A DNA stretch of 64,000 bases, from contig JBITNC010000001.1 in assembly GCA_050084985.1 (NCBI GenBank), positions 62,248,001 to 62,312,000 of the forward strand. The letters are read 5' to 3'. The position numbers were made by a program, and so were the translations under genes. This DNA comes from Nageia nagi (taxonomy: Eukaryota; Pinophyta). A model generated the notes under the pieces. The model had not been told where the DNA came from, searched no databases, and saw nothing but the letters and a program-made list of their open reading frames with translations. This document shows positions 42,853 to 53,854 of the stretch, in pieces (within the stretch, counting starts at the first letter, position 1; the number at the start of each line of letters is the position of its first letter).

Positions 42853-43790
42853 ATGCATTCCTTAGTAAGCATTATTGGGGTTGTTTTGACTGGTCAAAAC
42901 AATTGGTCAGAATGGTATAGAAAGATAAAAAATACGCTCATCTTCAATGATTTTTGGGAAGGTATATGCAATGGCAAAACCAAACCCATCAAACCAACTG
43001 ATGACAAAGAGCTCGTGGTTTGGAACATGAAGAATTGCAAAGCATATGCTCTAATAGCAGCTTCTATATCTGAAGAAGTCAATCGACATATTACTTCAAT
43101 TGACGATGCTTGGAGTGCACTGGAAAGTTAAAAGAGTTGTATGACTCTCATTCAGCGTTGGAACTCATCCAACTTCAGTTAAAGCTCTTCAATTTGTAGT
43201 TGCAAAACAATGATCCCATAGCACTTATTTCAGAAATTAGTGCAATAATCTATGATATTGAGGCTACAGGTGTTGAAATTGATATTTCTCTTGCAACCTT
43301 GATCAAAGCTCTCTATCCCACATACTCAACTTATCTTGAATCCCTTCAAGCAAGTGGACAATTAGCCACTCTCACCTTCAAAACTTTGTCAGAAAAGATT
43401 GCAAAGCATGAAAAAGCTTTTGGAAAGAAGACCAATGATGCTTCAGATATTGTTTACAATGCTCAGTTAGAGAAGAATGATGCTTCTTATGCAGATAGTA
43501 GCAATAGAGGTCGTGGTCGGAAAAATTTTCGAGGCAAAGGAGGTAGAAATCAAGGAGGTCGTGGAAATAAAAGGGAGAAGTCAAATTTATATTGCACTCG
43601 ATGCGATAGAAAAGGCCATGAAGCTGCCACATGTCGCATTCCATGGGAGAAAATTGTTGAAAAGAAAGAGCAACAAGGTGAACAGAGTAAGAACTCTGCA
43701 TCCGCTCATTTTGTTACAGCTGAATGTAACATTGGTCTTAGTGACCTAATGAATACTTCATATGCATCATGGGAAGATGCATGGTTGCTT
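42853..43790 (+). pseudogene. copia-2 gag
   Basis: The ATG at 42853 opens MHSLVSIIGVVLTGQNNWSE with WYRKIKNTLIFNDFWEGICN, the copia gag/UBN2 start. A frameshift near 43129 and a TAG at 43197-43199 interrupt it. From 43200 the frame reads SEISAIIYDIEATG, STYLESLQASG, an Arg/Gly-rich basic region and a zinc knuckle CTRCDRKGHEAATC (CX2CX4HX4C). Confidence 0.85.
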
Positions 43791-44380
43791 GATACGGGAG
43801 CAACATGTCACATGACTTTCAGGAGGGATTTCTTTGAAGAATTGAATGAAGATATTGATGGTGCAGTCTACTTTGCAAATCGATCAAAACTTAAGCCATC
43901 TGGAATTGGCTCAATCAGGCTTAAACTACCAGGATTTCTAGATTTTATGCTTTAAAAAGTACTTTATCTTCCAGAATTGAGGAGGAATTTGCTTTCCCTT
44001 GTTCTTGTTCACCAACAAGGACATACCATCCATATGTTCGATGGCAAGGTGGAAATACGACAATCTCCTGACAACAAAGTTGTGATGCTTGGTGTGGAAG
44101 ATGGAAAGCTTTTGAAACTCACTGGTGCTTCTGTTCGATCGAAGGAATTTGCATTCCTTACACATCAAGAAAAAGGTACACTTCCCTCAAGTCTTTTGTG
44201 GCATGCTAGATTTGGGCACCTTAATTTTGATGACCTTCATCTTTTAAAGAAATGAGGTTTTAGTGGTTTGCCTACAATACCTAGGAACATTGCCCCTTAT
44301 GAAGCTTGTATCCTAGGGAAGCACCACAAGCAACTGTTTATAAATTCCCAATGGAGAGCCAGTAGAAAACTTGAACTAGT
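43760..44380 (+). pseudogene. copia-2 protease and integrase zinc region
   Basis: WLLDTGATCHMTF keeps the Asp-Thr-Gly protease active site. YFANRSKLKPSGIGSI follows. A TAA at about 43953, in frame, sits at a probable Gln before KVLYLPELRRNLLSL. The pre-integrase block LLWHARFGHLNFDDLHLL and CILGKHHKQLF close the segment, with a TGA after 44255. Confidence 0.85.
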
Positions 44381-44383
44381 CCA

Positions 44384-45397
44384 TTGCGATTTGTGTGGTC
44401 CATTTTTGTTCCTTCTGCAGCTGGAAATAGATATATTATGACATTCATTGATGATTATTCTAGGATGTCTTGGGTTTATTTCTTAAAACATAAGTCTGAA
44501 GCTTTTTCCAAATTTAAAGACTTTCATGTCAGTATAGAAAATGAAGCTCATACTCGTATAGGTATCCTTCATTCAGATAATGGGGGGGAATATACTTCAA
44601 ATGACTTCAAATCTTACTTACACCAACATGGGATTAAAAATCAGACTATTGTTCCCTATAACCCACAACAAAATGGGGTTGCTGAAAGATTGAACAGAAC
44701 TCTATTGAATATGGCCCGTGCAATGATATTCTTCAAGAATGTCAAAATTATGTTTTGGGGTGATGCAGTTCAATGTGCTGTTTATTTAAGAAATAGATCT
44801 CCTTCTCATGCTCTCAAAGATAAGACTCCATTTGAAATGTGGTTTGGTCGTATTCCTTCTGTACGTCATCTCAGGATCTTTGGTTCCACCTGTTATGCGC
44901 TCATACCTAAGGAACAACGAAGCAAGCTTGAAGCTAGGAGTCGAAAGTGTATTTTCTTGGGCTATTCAGACACTACCAAGGGATACAAGCTTTATGATGA
45001 GGTAAACAAGAAGTTTCTCTTTGCAAGAGACGTTATCTTTATTGAATTTTTCAAAAGTGACAATACTGTTGAGCGGCAGATTGATCATCTTGATAAGTTT
45101 ACCCATGGAAAGCATTATTTTGAAAAAGATTATGAAATTCCAAATCTTGAGGGGGGAATTCCTATATTGGATCCAAATTTGGAATTTTTACCATTTGTTC
45201 ATGAAGAACAAGCACAAAGAGTACCTCCTCTACTAGGTTCTTCCATTTCATCAGTGCCAGTATCTGAGCATCAATTAGATGATGTAATTCAAGGAATTGA
45301 TCAATTAAGTCTTGATGGTAGTGAAGATCCATCTCAGCTCAGTGATCAACTAGAATCATCTAAGAGAATTCCAAAATGGGCCCAAAAAAACACTTGA
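44384..45397 (+). pseudogene. copia-2 integrase core and C-terminal region
   Basis: An open stretch of 337 codons: TFIDDYSRMSWVYFLKHK, LHSDNGGEYTSNDF (catalytic Asp), YNPQQNGVAERLNRTLLNMA (catalytic Glu), YLRNRSPSHALKDKTPFEMW and KCIFLGYSDTTKGYKLYDE. The first catalytic Asp (LVHCDLCGPF) lies just upstream across a frameshift near 44400. It ends at a frame slip in a run of seven A (about 45384) that separates it from RT. Confidence 0.88.
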
Positions 45398-46415
45398 AAG
45401 TGTTCATCCTGATGAAATTGGAAAGATAAGAACTCGAAGTTCCTACCAGACAAGACAAGAAAGTGGAGCAGTAGAAGATTCAGTTTCAAGTGATGTCCTT
45501 TCTTTTGATATGGAATTGAATTGTTCTGCTGATTTTGAACCAACTTCTTTTAAAGAAGCTATTCCTCATGATGCTTGGAAAGAAGCTATGAAGAAAGAGT
45601 ATGATGCTCTCATCAAGAATGGGACATGGAAGTTGGTAGATCCACAATATGGAATCAGACCTATTGGATGCAAGTGGGTTTACAAGAACAAGTATAAATC
45701 AGATGGCTCACTTGATAAAAATAAAGCGAGGCTTGTTGCAAAAGGTTTTGCACAAAGAGAAGGCATTGACTATGATGAGACATTTGCTCCTACAGCTAAA
45801 TGGACTACCATTTGTACTTTATTGACAATGGCAGCTCAACATAAGTGGAAGGTTCATCAAATGGATGTAAAGACAACTTTCTTGAATGGTGATCTAAAAG
45901 AGAATGTTTACATGACACAGCCTGAGGGATTTACAGTTAAAGGTCAAGAACATAAGGTATGCAAACTTATCAAGTCATTGTATGGATTGAAGCAAGCTCC
46001 TCGTGCATGGTATGAAAATCTTACTGAATATCTTTTAAAGTTAAAATTCAAGCACTACAACCTTGATGATGCAACTTTATTTGTTAAGAAATTTGGCAAC
46101 ACTGTTGTATATCTAGTGGTGTATGTAGATGATCTATTGATTACAGGGAACAATGAGAGATATATAGCATCTGTGAAACAGGAATTGAAGAAAGGATTTG
46201 AAATGATAGATATGGGCCTGCTTCACTACTTCTTGGGTGTTGAAGTAAATCAAACACCAAGTTACATATTTATTTCCCAAAAGAAGTACATTGGAGAATT
46301 GTTGAATAAATTTAGTATGGAAGATTGCAATCCTCTTTCTACTCCAATGGAACAAAATTTGAAGTTGAAATCAGTTGAGGGAAATCAATTTGAGGATGCT
46401 ACTAAATTCAGATAG
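45398..46415 (+). pseudogene. copia-2 reverse transcriptase
   Basis: Open from 45510 for 301 codons; readable back to the slip at 45384. AMKKEYDALIKNGTWKLV, GCKWVYKNKYKSDGSLDKNK, HQMDVKTTFLNGDL (first Asp), SLYGLKQAPRAWYENL and VVYVDDLLITGNN (YVDD) are intact. A TAG after DATKFR (46413-46415), probably Gln originally, ends it; the next residues LIGSLIYLT are in frame. Confidence 0.9.
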
Positions 46416-47070
46416 TTGATAGGAAGTCTCATTTATCTAACCACATAGACCAGATATTTCATTCGTGGTTGGAATACTTTCTCGATTTATGCACACACCT
46501 TGTGAAGGTCATTGGGTAGCAGCGAAGAGAGTTCTTTGATATTTGTAAAGGAACTCAAGATTATGGGCTAAAATATTCCAAGGTTAGAGACTTCAAACTG
46601 GTTGGATATTCTGATTCAGACTTTGTTGGTGATAAGGAAAATGGAGTTTCAACTTCAGGATATCTTATGAGTCTTGGATCAGCCCCTATTTCCTGGAGAT
46701 CATGAAAATAGACTATTCCAGCAGATTCCACTACTGAGGCAGAATATGTGGCTGCAGTAGAAGCAACTAAAGAAATTGTGTGGCTCAAGAAAATACTAGA
46801 AGATTTGTAGGAGAAACAAGTGCTTCCAACTCCACTGTTAATTGATAATACTTCTGCAATCAAATTGGCCAAGAATCCAAAGTTTCATGGTCGAATAAAA
46901 CATATCAATACAAAGTATCATTTGATTTGACATCATGTAGAGGTCAAAACAATTTGGGTGAAACATTGTTCCACTGAAGAACAAATCGCAGACATCTTCA
47001 CCAAGGCGCTTGGAAGAGAAAAGTTCGAGAAATTTAGATCAATGCTCGGACTTACAAATACCCCATCAAT
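46416..47070 (+). pseudogene. copia-2 RNase H
   Basis: Across one or two frame changes it reads [32 protein letters not shown] (Asp), STTEAEYVAAVEATKE (Glu), LLIDNTSAIKLAKNP (Asp), HINTKYHLI and ADIFTKALGREKFEKFRSML. Stops at WRS*K, ILEDL*EK and HLI*HH. Confidence 0.85.
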
Positions 47071-47082
47071 TAAGGGGGGGAA
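47071..47082 (+). other. copia-2 polypurine tract
   Basis: AAGGGGGGGAA immediately before the 3' LTR start TGTTAAAAACC. Confidence 0.9.
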
Positions 47083-47331
47083 TGTTAAAAACCATAATCT
47101 TATTATGGTATTTGTAAATATTTAGAAATTAGACATGTGTCAATGACAAGTGTCATTTGAAGTTAGTTAGAGAAATTTTAGCTTAGTGCTTAGGCAGTTA
47201 AGTTAGTTAGGATGAGGTGTACACTTAGTTGCACCATTTTAGGAGTTTGTTAGTTAACCACTTTTGTGGTCTATATATTGTAAATCATTCTTGAGTAAAT
47301 ATATCTTGGAGTTTTATGATCCATTCCTGCA
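47083..47331 (+). repeat. copia-2 3' LTR
   Basis: 249 bp, matching 40525-40773 except at about two positions (GTCTACAC/GTGTACAC and CTTAGAG/CTTGGAG). Confidence 0.92.
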
Positions 47332-47439
47332 AAGGGTCAATCATATCCATTAGAATTAGATATAAATCACTTTTACGAATTACTTGAGGATGTATAGATT
47401 AAAATTTTTATCCTCGATAGCAATGACAAGTTTATTGGA
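47332..47439 (+). other. E2 3' region, resumed after copia-2
   Basis: Continues the decayed frame broken at 40524 (GQSYPLELDINHFYELLEDV, stop, IKIFILDSNDKFIG). After about 47440 the sequence switches to an inverted gag fragment. Confidence 0.45.
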
Positions 47440-47826
47440 TAGGTCTAACCATGCTTACAATGCTCTGAAAGATGCCTTTTGGGTAGATCTCTTTTTTATC
47501 ATAAATTATGTTGGGGAACTTGTTTAATTCATAATATACCTGATGAGGAATTTCTCTAAGACCTCATCTGCCTACTTTCTAAACTAGATTTCATGTGGAG
47601 AATTATGATTAATGCCTATGTTATTTCACTTATATGTAGATTCATTAGATTTTATGTACCACCATCCTTACATCCTTAAGAGTCTTTTGATGAGCTCACT
47701 ATGGCCTATATAATATTTGTAAATGTTTTCCATTAGAGTTTTATGTTTTCTATGTTTTTCACTCGTTAAGCCACTCATTGGATCATTAACCATTTCCTTA
47801 ATACTCATTGTCATTTTCATCCCATC
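47440..47826 (-). pseudogene. Inverted gag N-terminal fragment
   Basis: The minus strand from 47826 is homologous to the start of E2 gag on the + strand (23343-23740): MKMTMSIKEMVNDPMSG here against MEIIVSANGMINDPLCG there. On the opposite strand both share ...FLQ/XDLICxLxKxxFxWRIMI. The fragment stops near 47440, so only about 130 codons remain. It is joined to the PMD spacer exactly as E2 gag is. Confidence 0.65.
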
Positions 47827-47889
47827 ACTTACAATGAGCTACGACAAACCTTTGATCGATTGGGAGTCTATTATGTATAGATAGAGGAC

Positions 47890-47919
47890 ATTGATTAAAA
47901 AATAAAAAATTACAAAAAC

Positions 47920-47950
<31 letters not shown>

Positions 47951-47951
47951 T
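47890..47951. repeat. A-rich tract and (AC)n microsatellite
   Basis: AAAATAAAAAATTAC followed by about 13 AC units (47925-47951). This is the inverted counterpart of the (TA)n/T-rich tract at 23164-23290. Confidence 0.85.
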
Positions 47952-48304
47952 CAAAAAATTATTTTTGAAGCATCTTAGCTATTGGGTGCTCTTCCCTATG
48001 TGTTTGTATTATACCATTGTGTTCACTTTATCCATTTTTTCTATCATTATGAAACTATTAAATGTGAAACATGATAATTATAGTAACTTACCAAGATATG
48101 TATGTAAAAACCATACAAATCCAATTATACATTATTCATACATATAGTTATACAAAATTTGATGTTCTTGGAGCATAATTTTAAGTAAATATTTTCCCTA
48201 TTATTCCACTTCATCCCAAATCCAAGAGATAGGAGTAAAAAAGGAAAAAGATAAGATGATAAAAAAAGGAAAAGAAAATAAAACTATAATTATTGGGTGA
48301 TTAT

Positions 48305-48415
48305 AGTATTCTCTATTAGGGCTATAGATGCCTAACTGGCAATAGAGCAAGGCTATAATGGGATCTAGGGGTTAATCCTCATTAGGGCTATGAATGCTTG
48401 TTTGCCAATGAGGTA
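48305..48415 (-). ncRNA. Hairpin-pair element, best-preserved copy (candidate structured RNA)
   Basis: Read on the minus strand: hairpin 1 CCTCATT (48413-48407) pairs perfectly with AATGAGG (48383-48377) around a 23-nt loop. Hairpin 2 CTCTATT (48347-48341) pairs perfectly with AATAGAG (48317-48311), also around a 23-nt loop. Both loops contain GC..TTCATAGCCCT / GCATCTATAGCCCT-like text, so the two hairpins look like a duplication. Other copies are at 22531 and 59630. Confidence 0.55.
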
Positions 48416-49157
48416 TACCTTATAGAGATGTAACATTTCCACCCTTTGAGATGGACCTCTAGATGTTTCACATGGATAAATAAGACTATATATATCCTAT
48501 GCTCTTAGAACATTAAATTAGCAAATTATTAAGAGAAGGAAATCAATATCACTACACATATATGAGTTCATAATAAACTTAAGAGTGTATCATAACTTTA
48601 TTTTATATCATCCTTGGTAAAGGAAATTGAAACAAAAGATAATTTGATGAAGTCAATATGAATATATTACTCATTGCACTTATTTATTATATTATATGTC
48701 CACTTCATTTTGTAATAATTATATCCTATTATTATAATCTTGGTGTGTTAATTAAGTCATCATGTTTAAACATATAAGTAGTTGTACCATACACTCATAC
48801 ATTTGTTCATGTGCATTCATACCCTTCATACCATTTTACATACATACATCATCTCATATGTATCAAATAGCCAAGAAAAATGGATAATGATGATATTTGA
48901 TTTCATACTACTATAATCAAAATCCTATCCTAAAATATAGCAATCCTATATATACATAATAACTAAATAGAACAATAAGTATCATAATATTTGATTTACA
49001 AAATAGACATCAAATGCTAAGCTAAACATTTTTTTAAAATATGACATCAAATATTCATACATTTTATATATCAAAAATGCTAATACACATATCTAGAAAC
49101 ATAAGTAATAACCATACATCATAAACATGATATAAAAACATATAAAGAAGCATCATC

Positions 49158-49161
49158 ATCA

Positions 49162-49193
<32 letters not shown>

Positions 49194-49250
49194 ATATATT
49201 ATATATATATATAATATATATATAATATAATATATATATAAAAATATATG
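49158..49250. repeat. (GT)n(TA)n microsatellite
   Basis: Six GT units followed by about 80 bp of TA/TAA alternation. The corresponding spot in the left module (about 21735) has only a few TA units. Confidence 0.85.
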
Positions 49251-49459
49251 TATAATACTATTATATATCAAAATAATGTCTATCGTAAATAAAAATCCAT
49301 CAATCATGACTACCATGATCACAAAATGAATAAGGTCATTAATGAATACAAGCATAAATTAACATTTTCATAAAGCTAGATCATGCCCCCATGATCTCCA
49401 AAATAATAATAACATTAGATTCTATGGCAATCATCATAGCAACATATAATAAATAAGGT

Positions 49460-51806
49460 ACTCTTATGAGCTTCCCTCACCACCACCATGACCATTAGAA
49501 CCATTAGGACCTTGAGTAGGATGTACTATCCCCATTAAAGGTAAAGGACTCTCCTTTTTACCTCATCTCCTTAGCTCTAAAGAACCTACTAGATTCTAAG
49601 AAGATACTCCTATAGTATCACTTTGGATCTAATATAACTTAGATCGAACATGTCTACTTTAACTACTAGCTATGCCCTATGCCCCAATCATTAAAGGTGT
49701 ATGGTGTGCACTCATATCTACTAGAATATACCCCTCAAAGGGAGAGGATAAAAAATAATAATAGTAAAATCTAGAACACCTACCAACCAAGTAGCCACAA
49801 CACCCATATAATAATCCCTTTATTGGCATAGATCTTGGATAAATGATGAAGATTAGCTCTCAAATCCTATATAAGTGTTAGCCCTACTTGTATTCTACCC
49901 CTAAAGATATTGAACTATCATTTTGGCCTCATCTCTCTCCTACCTATAGTGATACCTCTCTACCCTATATTTGTAACAAGCCAAGTTAGCTTGAGCTAAC
50001 TATAATCATAACTCATAAATATCTCCCAATAATAAATCAATACTAGGTATGTAAGAAGGAGGAACCTCATCCTTTTCAGCATCCCCTCCTCACTCTAGGT
50101 GGCTCTCTCATCCTATCCTATCTCCTTAAGAATATTTGTGGTAACCTCTCATGTAGTCTCCTTAGAGATGTATTTCATAGGCTCTACCTCAACCTCCTCT
50201 ACTACACTCACATGAATATCCACTCTTTATTGTACTTGATGCCCATGATCCTCCTCATCCATCTCCTCTAGCTTCACCTACCACTAGGCACTAAAAGCCT
50301 TAGTAACCCCAACATCATCCTTAATAGAATCCTCCTTAGTTACCTCCTCCTGAGTAAGATCAAGCTCAACATACACCAAGGTATGTAGACCTTTAATTAG
50401 GATTGTACTCTCTCACTAATATCTCATTGGATCAGGAGATGCATACTAAACCAACCTAAATTAGCATCTAAAGTTATCAAACTAAAAATACTCTAAAAAC
50501 TTGATCCTCCTACCACTCAAGACTTTAGATTGATAAATACTTGCAAGCTCAACCTCGATCTCATCCCATGCAAGGTATATATGGTATGACCTAAACCTAA
50601 CATGGTCAAGCACCATATGAGAAAACATATCTCAATAAAATCTCACATCCCTATGAACCCCATATTTTTTATGAATATAAAAGTCAACTCTCCAAATCAT
50701 AATGTTGGTTGGTTACTCAACATGGCTAGCAAAGCCAAGAATAGGCAATACTAAAGAATGAGCAACTATAATATGCTTCTAGGTGAATGCCTACAAAGTA
50801 ATCATCATCAAAAGTGAAGTTTAGTGACTCTACGAGTAAAATAACAACTCCCTATAAATTTGCACTAGAAAAGTTAGAACACATGCATACACAATATCAT
50901 GTTGCAACATATTTGCTACAATTGGTAAGATGGACCATGGAAATCTCCCATTACTAGTATCAAGAAGGGCATAACATTGAATAATCCCTATCAAATAAGA
51001 AAAAATGACGCTATCCTATTGTTCCTCCACCTAATACTAATAGTATCTAATATTGCATGAGCTAATCTTAGATATGATCATGTATACCCTATCAGCTCCA
51101 TACAAATATGATATAGCTGGTAAAGCTCCATCTCAATTGACTGTATATTGGATCTTATGACCTTGGAATGGAAGATGATAAAGGTGATGAATATCCTCTA
51201 TAGTAACTATCATATCCCCTATTAAGAGATGAAAAGTGGAATTCATAAAGTCCCATCTCTCTAACAATGTAGCCAAAAGAGGATAATCACAATGGATGTG
51301 ACCCATGAAGGGCCCCATCCCAAAACCCATAGTCTAAAAGAAAGTGTGATCTCTAGCTATGAGAAACTATCACCCCTCCTAAAGAATAGACAGATAATAC
51401 CCTCTAGTCTCAAATACATTATAAACCTAATAATAATTAATAATGATTTAATTCCTAAAAGAAAAATCCTACAACTCAAGGTCAAACATCGGATTGGGTG
51501 ATCAAGTTTTAGGATCATTAGCATCTAATACCCAAATGTTGGCAACCTTGTAACCCTTCAAACTTGGCCAATGATCATGGTTGAGGGTTTAGAAAATTCT
51601 TAAAAAATAAAAATAATGTCTTAAATTAAAATTTCAAATGGTTACAAATCATTAAAATTGTTAAAATAACTATCCTACAATTTCTATTTTTTAAATTACA
51701 TGCTAAAAATGGAATAACATATAAAAAAATTAAAAAGAAGGGTTTTAAACCCTACCTCCTATCTTATTTTCATCATTCATCCAATATGTCTCCTCCTAGG
51801 TGGCAT
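49460..51806 (-). pseudogene. PMD-like gene, inverted copy
   Basis: The ATG at 51806 starts MPPRRR, followed by a GTAGGGTTT-type donor as in the left copy. After the intron-like gap, MGFGMGPFMGHIHCDYPLLA, TLLERWDFMNSTFHL and MIVTIEDIHHLYHLPFQG (51133-51330) give the plant-mobile-domain signature. Further blocks (RRIKFLEYF near 50500; YVELDLTQEEVTKED near 50360) are shared with 20470-20660. Many stops. It lies antisense upstream of a polypurine tract and LTR. Confidence 0.65.
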
Positions 51807-52596
51807 CTTGGTCAGCAATAACATCCAAATAGGCATAAAATGTAGGTAGGAACAAAAACACAAAATAAGCTCTAACCAACTAAGAAAAAAATTTAAGAAT
51901 GAAAATAACATGTAGATTTTTTATTTTATATGGGTTGTACCCTCAAATGTTGACAATCCTTAGCAAATGCTGAAAACCCATTATAATAATTGATAATTAC
52001 TTCTAGGTTAAAAAAAACTAAAAAATATGTCAAAGACAAAAAAGAAACTAGTTTTTCACTTATTGACTTGATCAAAACCAAGAATTTGAAAAAACCTAAA
52101 ACTCATGGATAATTTTGAATTCAAAAAATTACCCTTCTTTTGAGAAATAGAAGAATTATGGGTTTGGATATGACTAAAAATACTGAATGAACTTTTATGT
52201 AAGATCATCATGTAACATAAATGCTAAAAACAAAAGTAGAACAATCAAAACATTTTATTTGTAAAGAAACTTCTTTATCACATGCTAGCTTTGGCATATG
52301 ATTGATGACATGAAGACTCATCACATACTTTTCACAAATAGCACATAGTATAGTGATATTGATAAGTTTTGCTTTGATAATGCAACCACATTACTTTCAA
52401 AATGCTTTAAATATAAATTATCAAATGTTGAATTTAATCATAATTCAATCAATCAAATTTGGCTCATTCATAGGGAATAGGTTAATCCAAAACATTGGCT
52501 AAAAGTCAAGAACATAAGTTAAAAAACTTGAAAGCATCCCCCCCTCTAAAGGGTAAGTTTTTGGATTATTCTCTACTTACAACTAGCAAATAATTC
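51807..52596. other. PMD-module 5' spacer (inverted copy)
   Basis: No gene. Counterpart of 18350-19170. Contains ATGCTAGC-type words and a short C-rich run near 52536. Confidence 0.5.
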
Positions 52597-52610
52597 AAAA
52601 AGGGGCAAAA
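52597..52610 (+). other. Polypurine tract
   Basis: AAAAAGGGGCAAAA directly precedes the LTR start TGTAGATACC. The same tract precedes element C's LTR on the opposite strand (56692-56712). Confidence 0.75.
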
Positions 52611-53825
52611 TGTAGATACCCAAAAATGACCCTTCTTTTGATAAATGAAAGAAGAACAAAAAATTAGAAGTATATTAAAAAAGTTTATTATATTCATCTA
52701 AATGCCAATGTCCAAAACCTAAATGCTAGCAACTCATACCAATCATTGGCATCTGATATATAGACATTAGTGACTTTGAAGTTAGCAACATCAAAATAAA
52801 AATGGCAACATCAAAGGTACCTTGGAAAAAAGGCAAAGGATGATGGATGAGTCACCATTTATCTTATGTGTCCCTACCATGGATAATGACAATGATAAGG
52901 TTGTATATGATTTTCTATCTTGCTTTTTATCTCCAAAAATGGAACCTTTTCTTATTTTTAAAAACTATAAATAAAAGGCTTTAGCTATGAAGAAAGGTTC
53001 AATTTTGAAAGCAAGATTACTTTATTGAATTGCATATATGTCTTGTTGAGTTAGGTACATTGTTATTTCATTTCCCATATGCTTATTTATGCTCATTTCA
53101 TCCTATTTTTATGGTTTAGATAGGTATGTTTGATGAATTTATTGTTTGCATGTGTGTAAGAATAATAGGTGTGGAGCAACTAAACTTTAAGAGTTGAATA
53201 AAATAAAGAAATCCAAAATTCTTGCAAGTTTTTGAAGACCAATCCTTCAAGCTTGTAGACACTGAAATTAGGCCTAAGAAGGCCTTCATCATGCTTCTAT
53301 AGAAATTCCTCTGTACAAGGTGATAGATAGAAATGGAATCATTATTTGTAACCATTTTGAGGTTTACATTAGAGAGAAATAAATAATTTTATTTTTTGTA
53401 ACATATCTTATTTTGCACGCTTGCAAATTTACTTTTTTGGGTAAATACTTTGTAATTATTATGTATGAAGCTTTGTCTAAAGTTGTAGCTATGCATTGCA
53501 ATTATGACCCCAAGAGTGAGGTATTTTTGTTATTATTGGTCTTGGCTATGGATTACTGCCTATGTAGTCATGCTTGAGATGTTTAGTATAGTTTGTTTTC
53601 ATGTTATTTGCTTTTCTTATTTAGTAGTTTAGTTTTTATCTATTTCCTATTACTTTTGATCTTCACTTAGATAGGAACTAGCCTATAACCTAGATATTGA
53701 GTATAAAACCCCATGAGTGCATTATCCAATCACTTCTACTCTTTCAAGAACCTTGTTGTTATCAAATAATGGATAACTCACCATACCAAACCCTTAGGTT
53801 ACATTATTTTTATCAATAGTAGTCA
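52611..53825 (+). repeat. LTR flanked by both PPT and PBS
   Basis: 1,215 bp, TGTAGATACC...ATAGTAGTCA, with a TATA-like ACTATAAATAAAAGG near 52967. The left flank is a strong polypurine tract and the right flank (53837) a decayed primer site, so it can act as the 3' LTR of sequence on its left and the 5' LTR of sequence on its right. Confidence 0.65.
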
Positions 53826-53836
53826 AAATTTATTTT

Positions 53837-53854
53837 TGTCACACCCAATGGGAC
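53837..53854 (+). other. Decayed primer-binding site
   Basis: TGTCACACCCAATGGGAC aligns with the intact site TGGCACGCCCGGTGGGAC of the TR-GAG-like element, differing at four positions, three of them C-to-T or G-to-A transitions. It follows the LTR end by 11 bases, the same distance as in that element. Confidence 0.7.

Larger units (their letters stand above)
40525..47331 (+). mobile_element. Ty1-copia retrotransposon (copia-2)
   Basis: Bounded by 249-bp LTRs at 40525-40773 and 47083-47331 that differ at about two positions. Flanks are GAGGG on the left and AAGGG on the right, a target duplication with one mismatch. It has an initiator-Met primer site, a long leader with an acidic ORF, then gag, protease, integrase, RT and RNase H. 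The coding part has a handful of stops and about three frameshifts despite the young-looking LTRs. It interrupts E2. Confidence 0.92.
47952..49459 (-). other. PMD-module 3' spacer (inverted copy)
   Basis: No coding trace. Matches 21531-23160 in reverse orientation, including GAACACAATGGTATAATACA-like and hairpin-pair blocks. Confidence 0.6.

Noticed and set aside
40525-47331. Endogenous pararetrovirus or retrovirus
   Set aside because: The gene order gag-protease-integrase-RT, LTRs, initiator-Met primer and absence of movement/envelope genes identify an ordinary copia retrotransposon.
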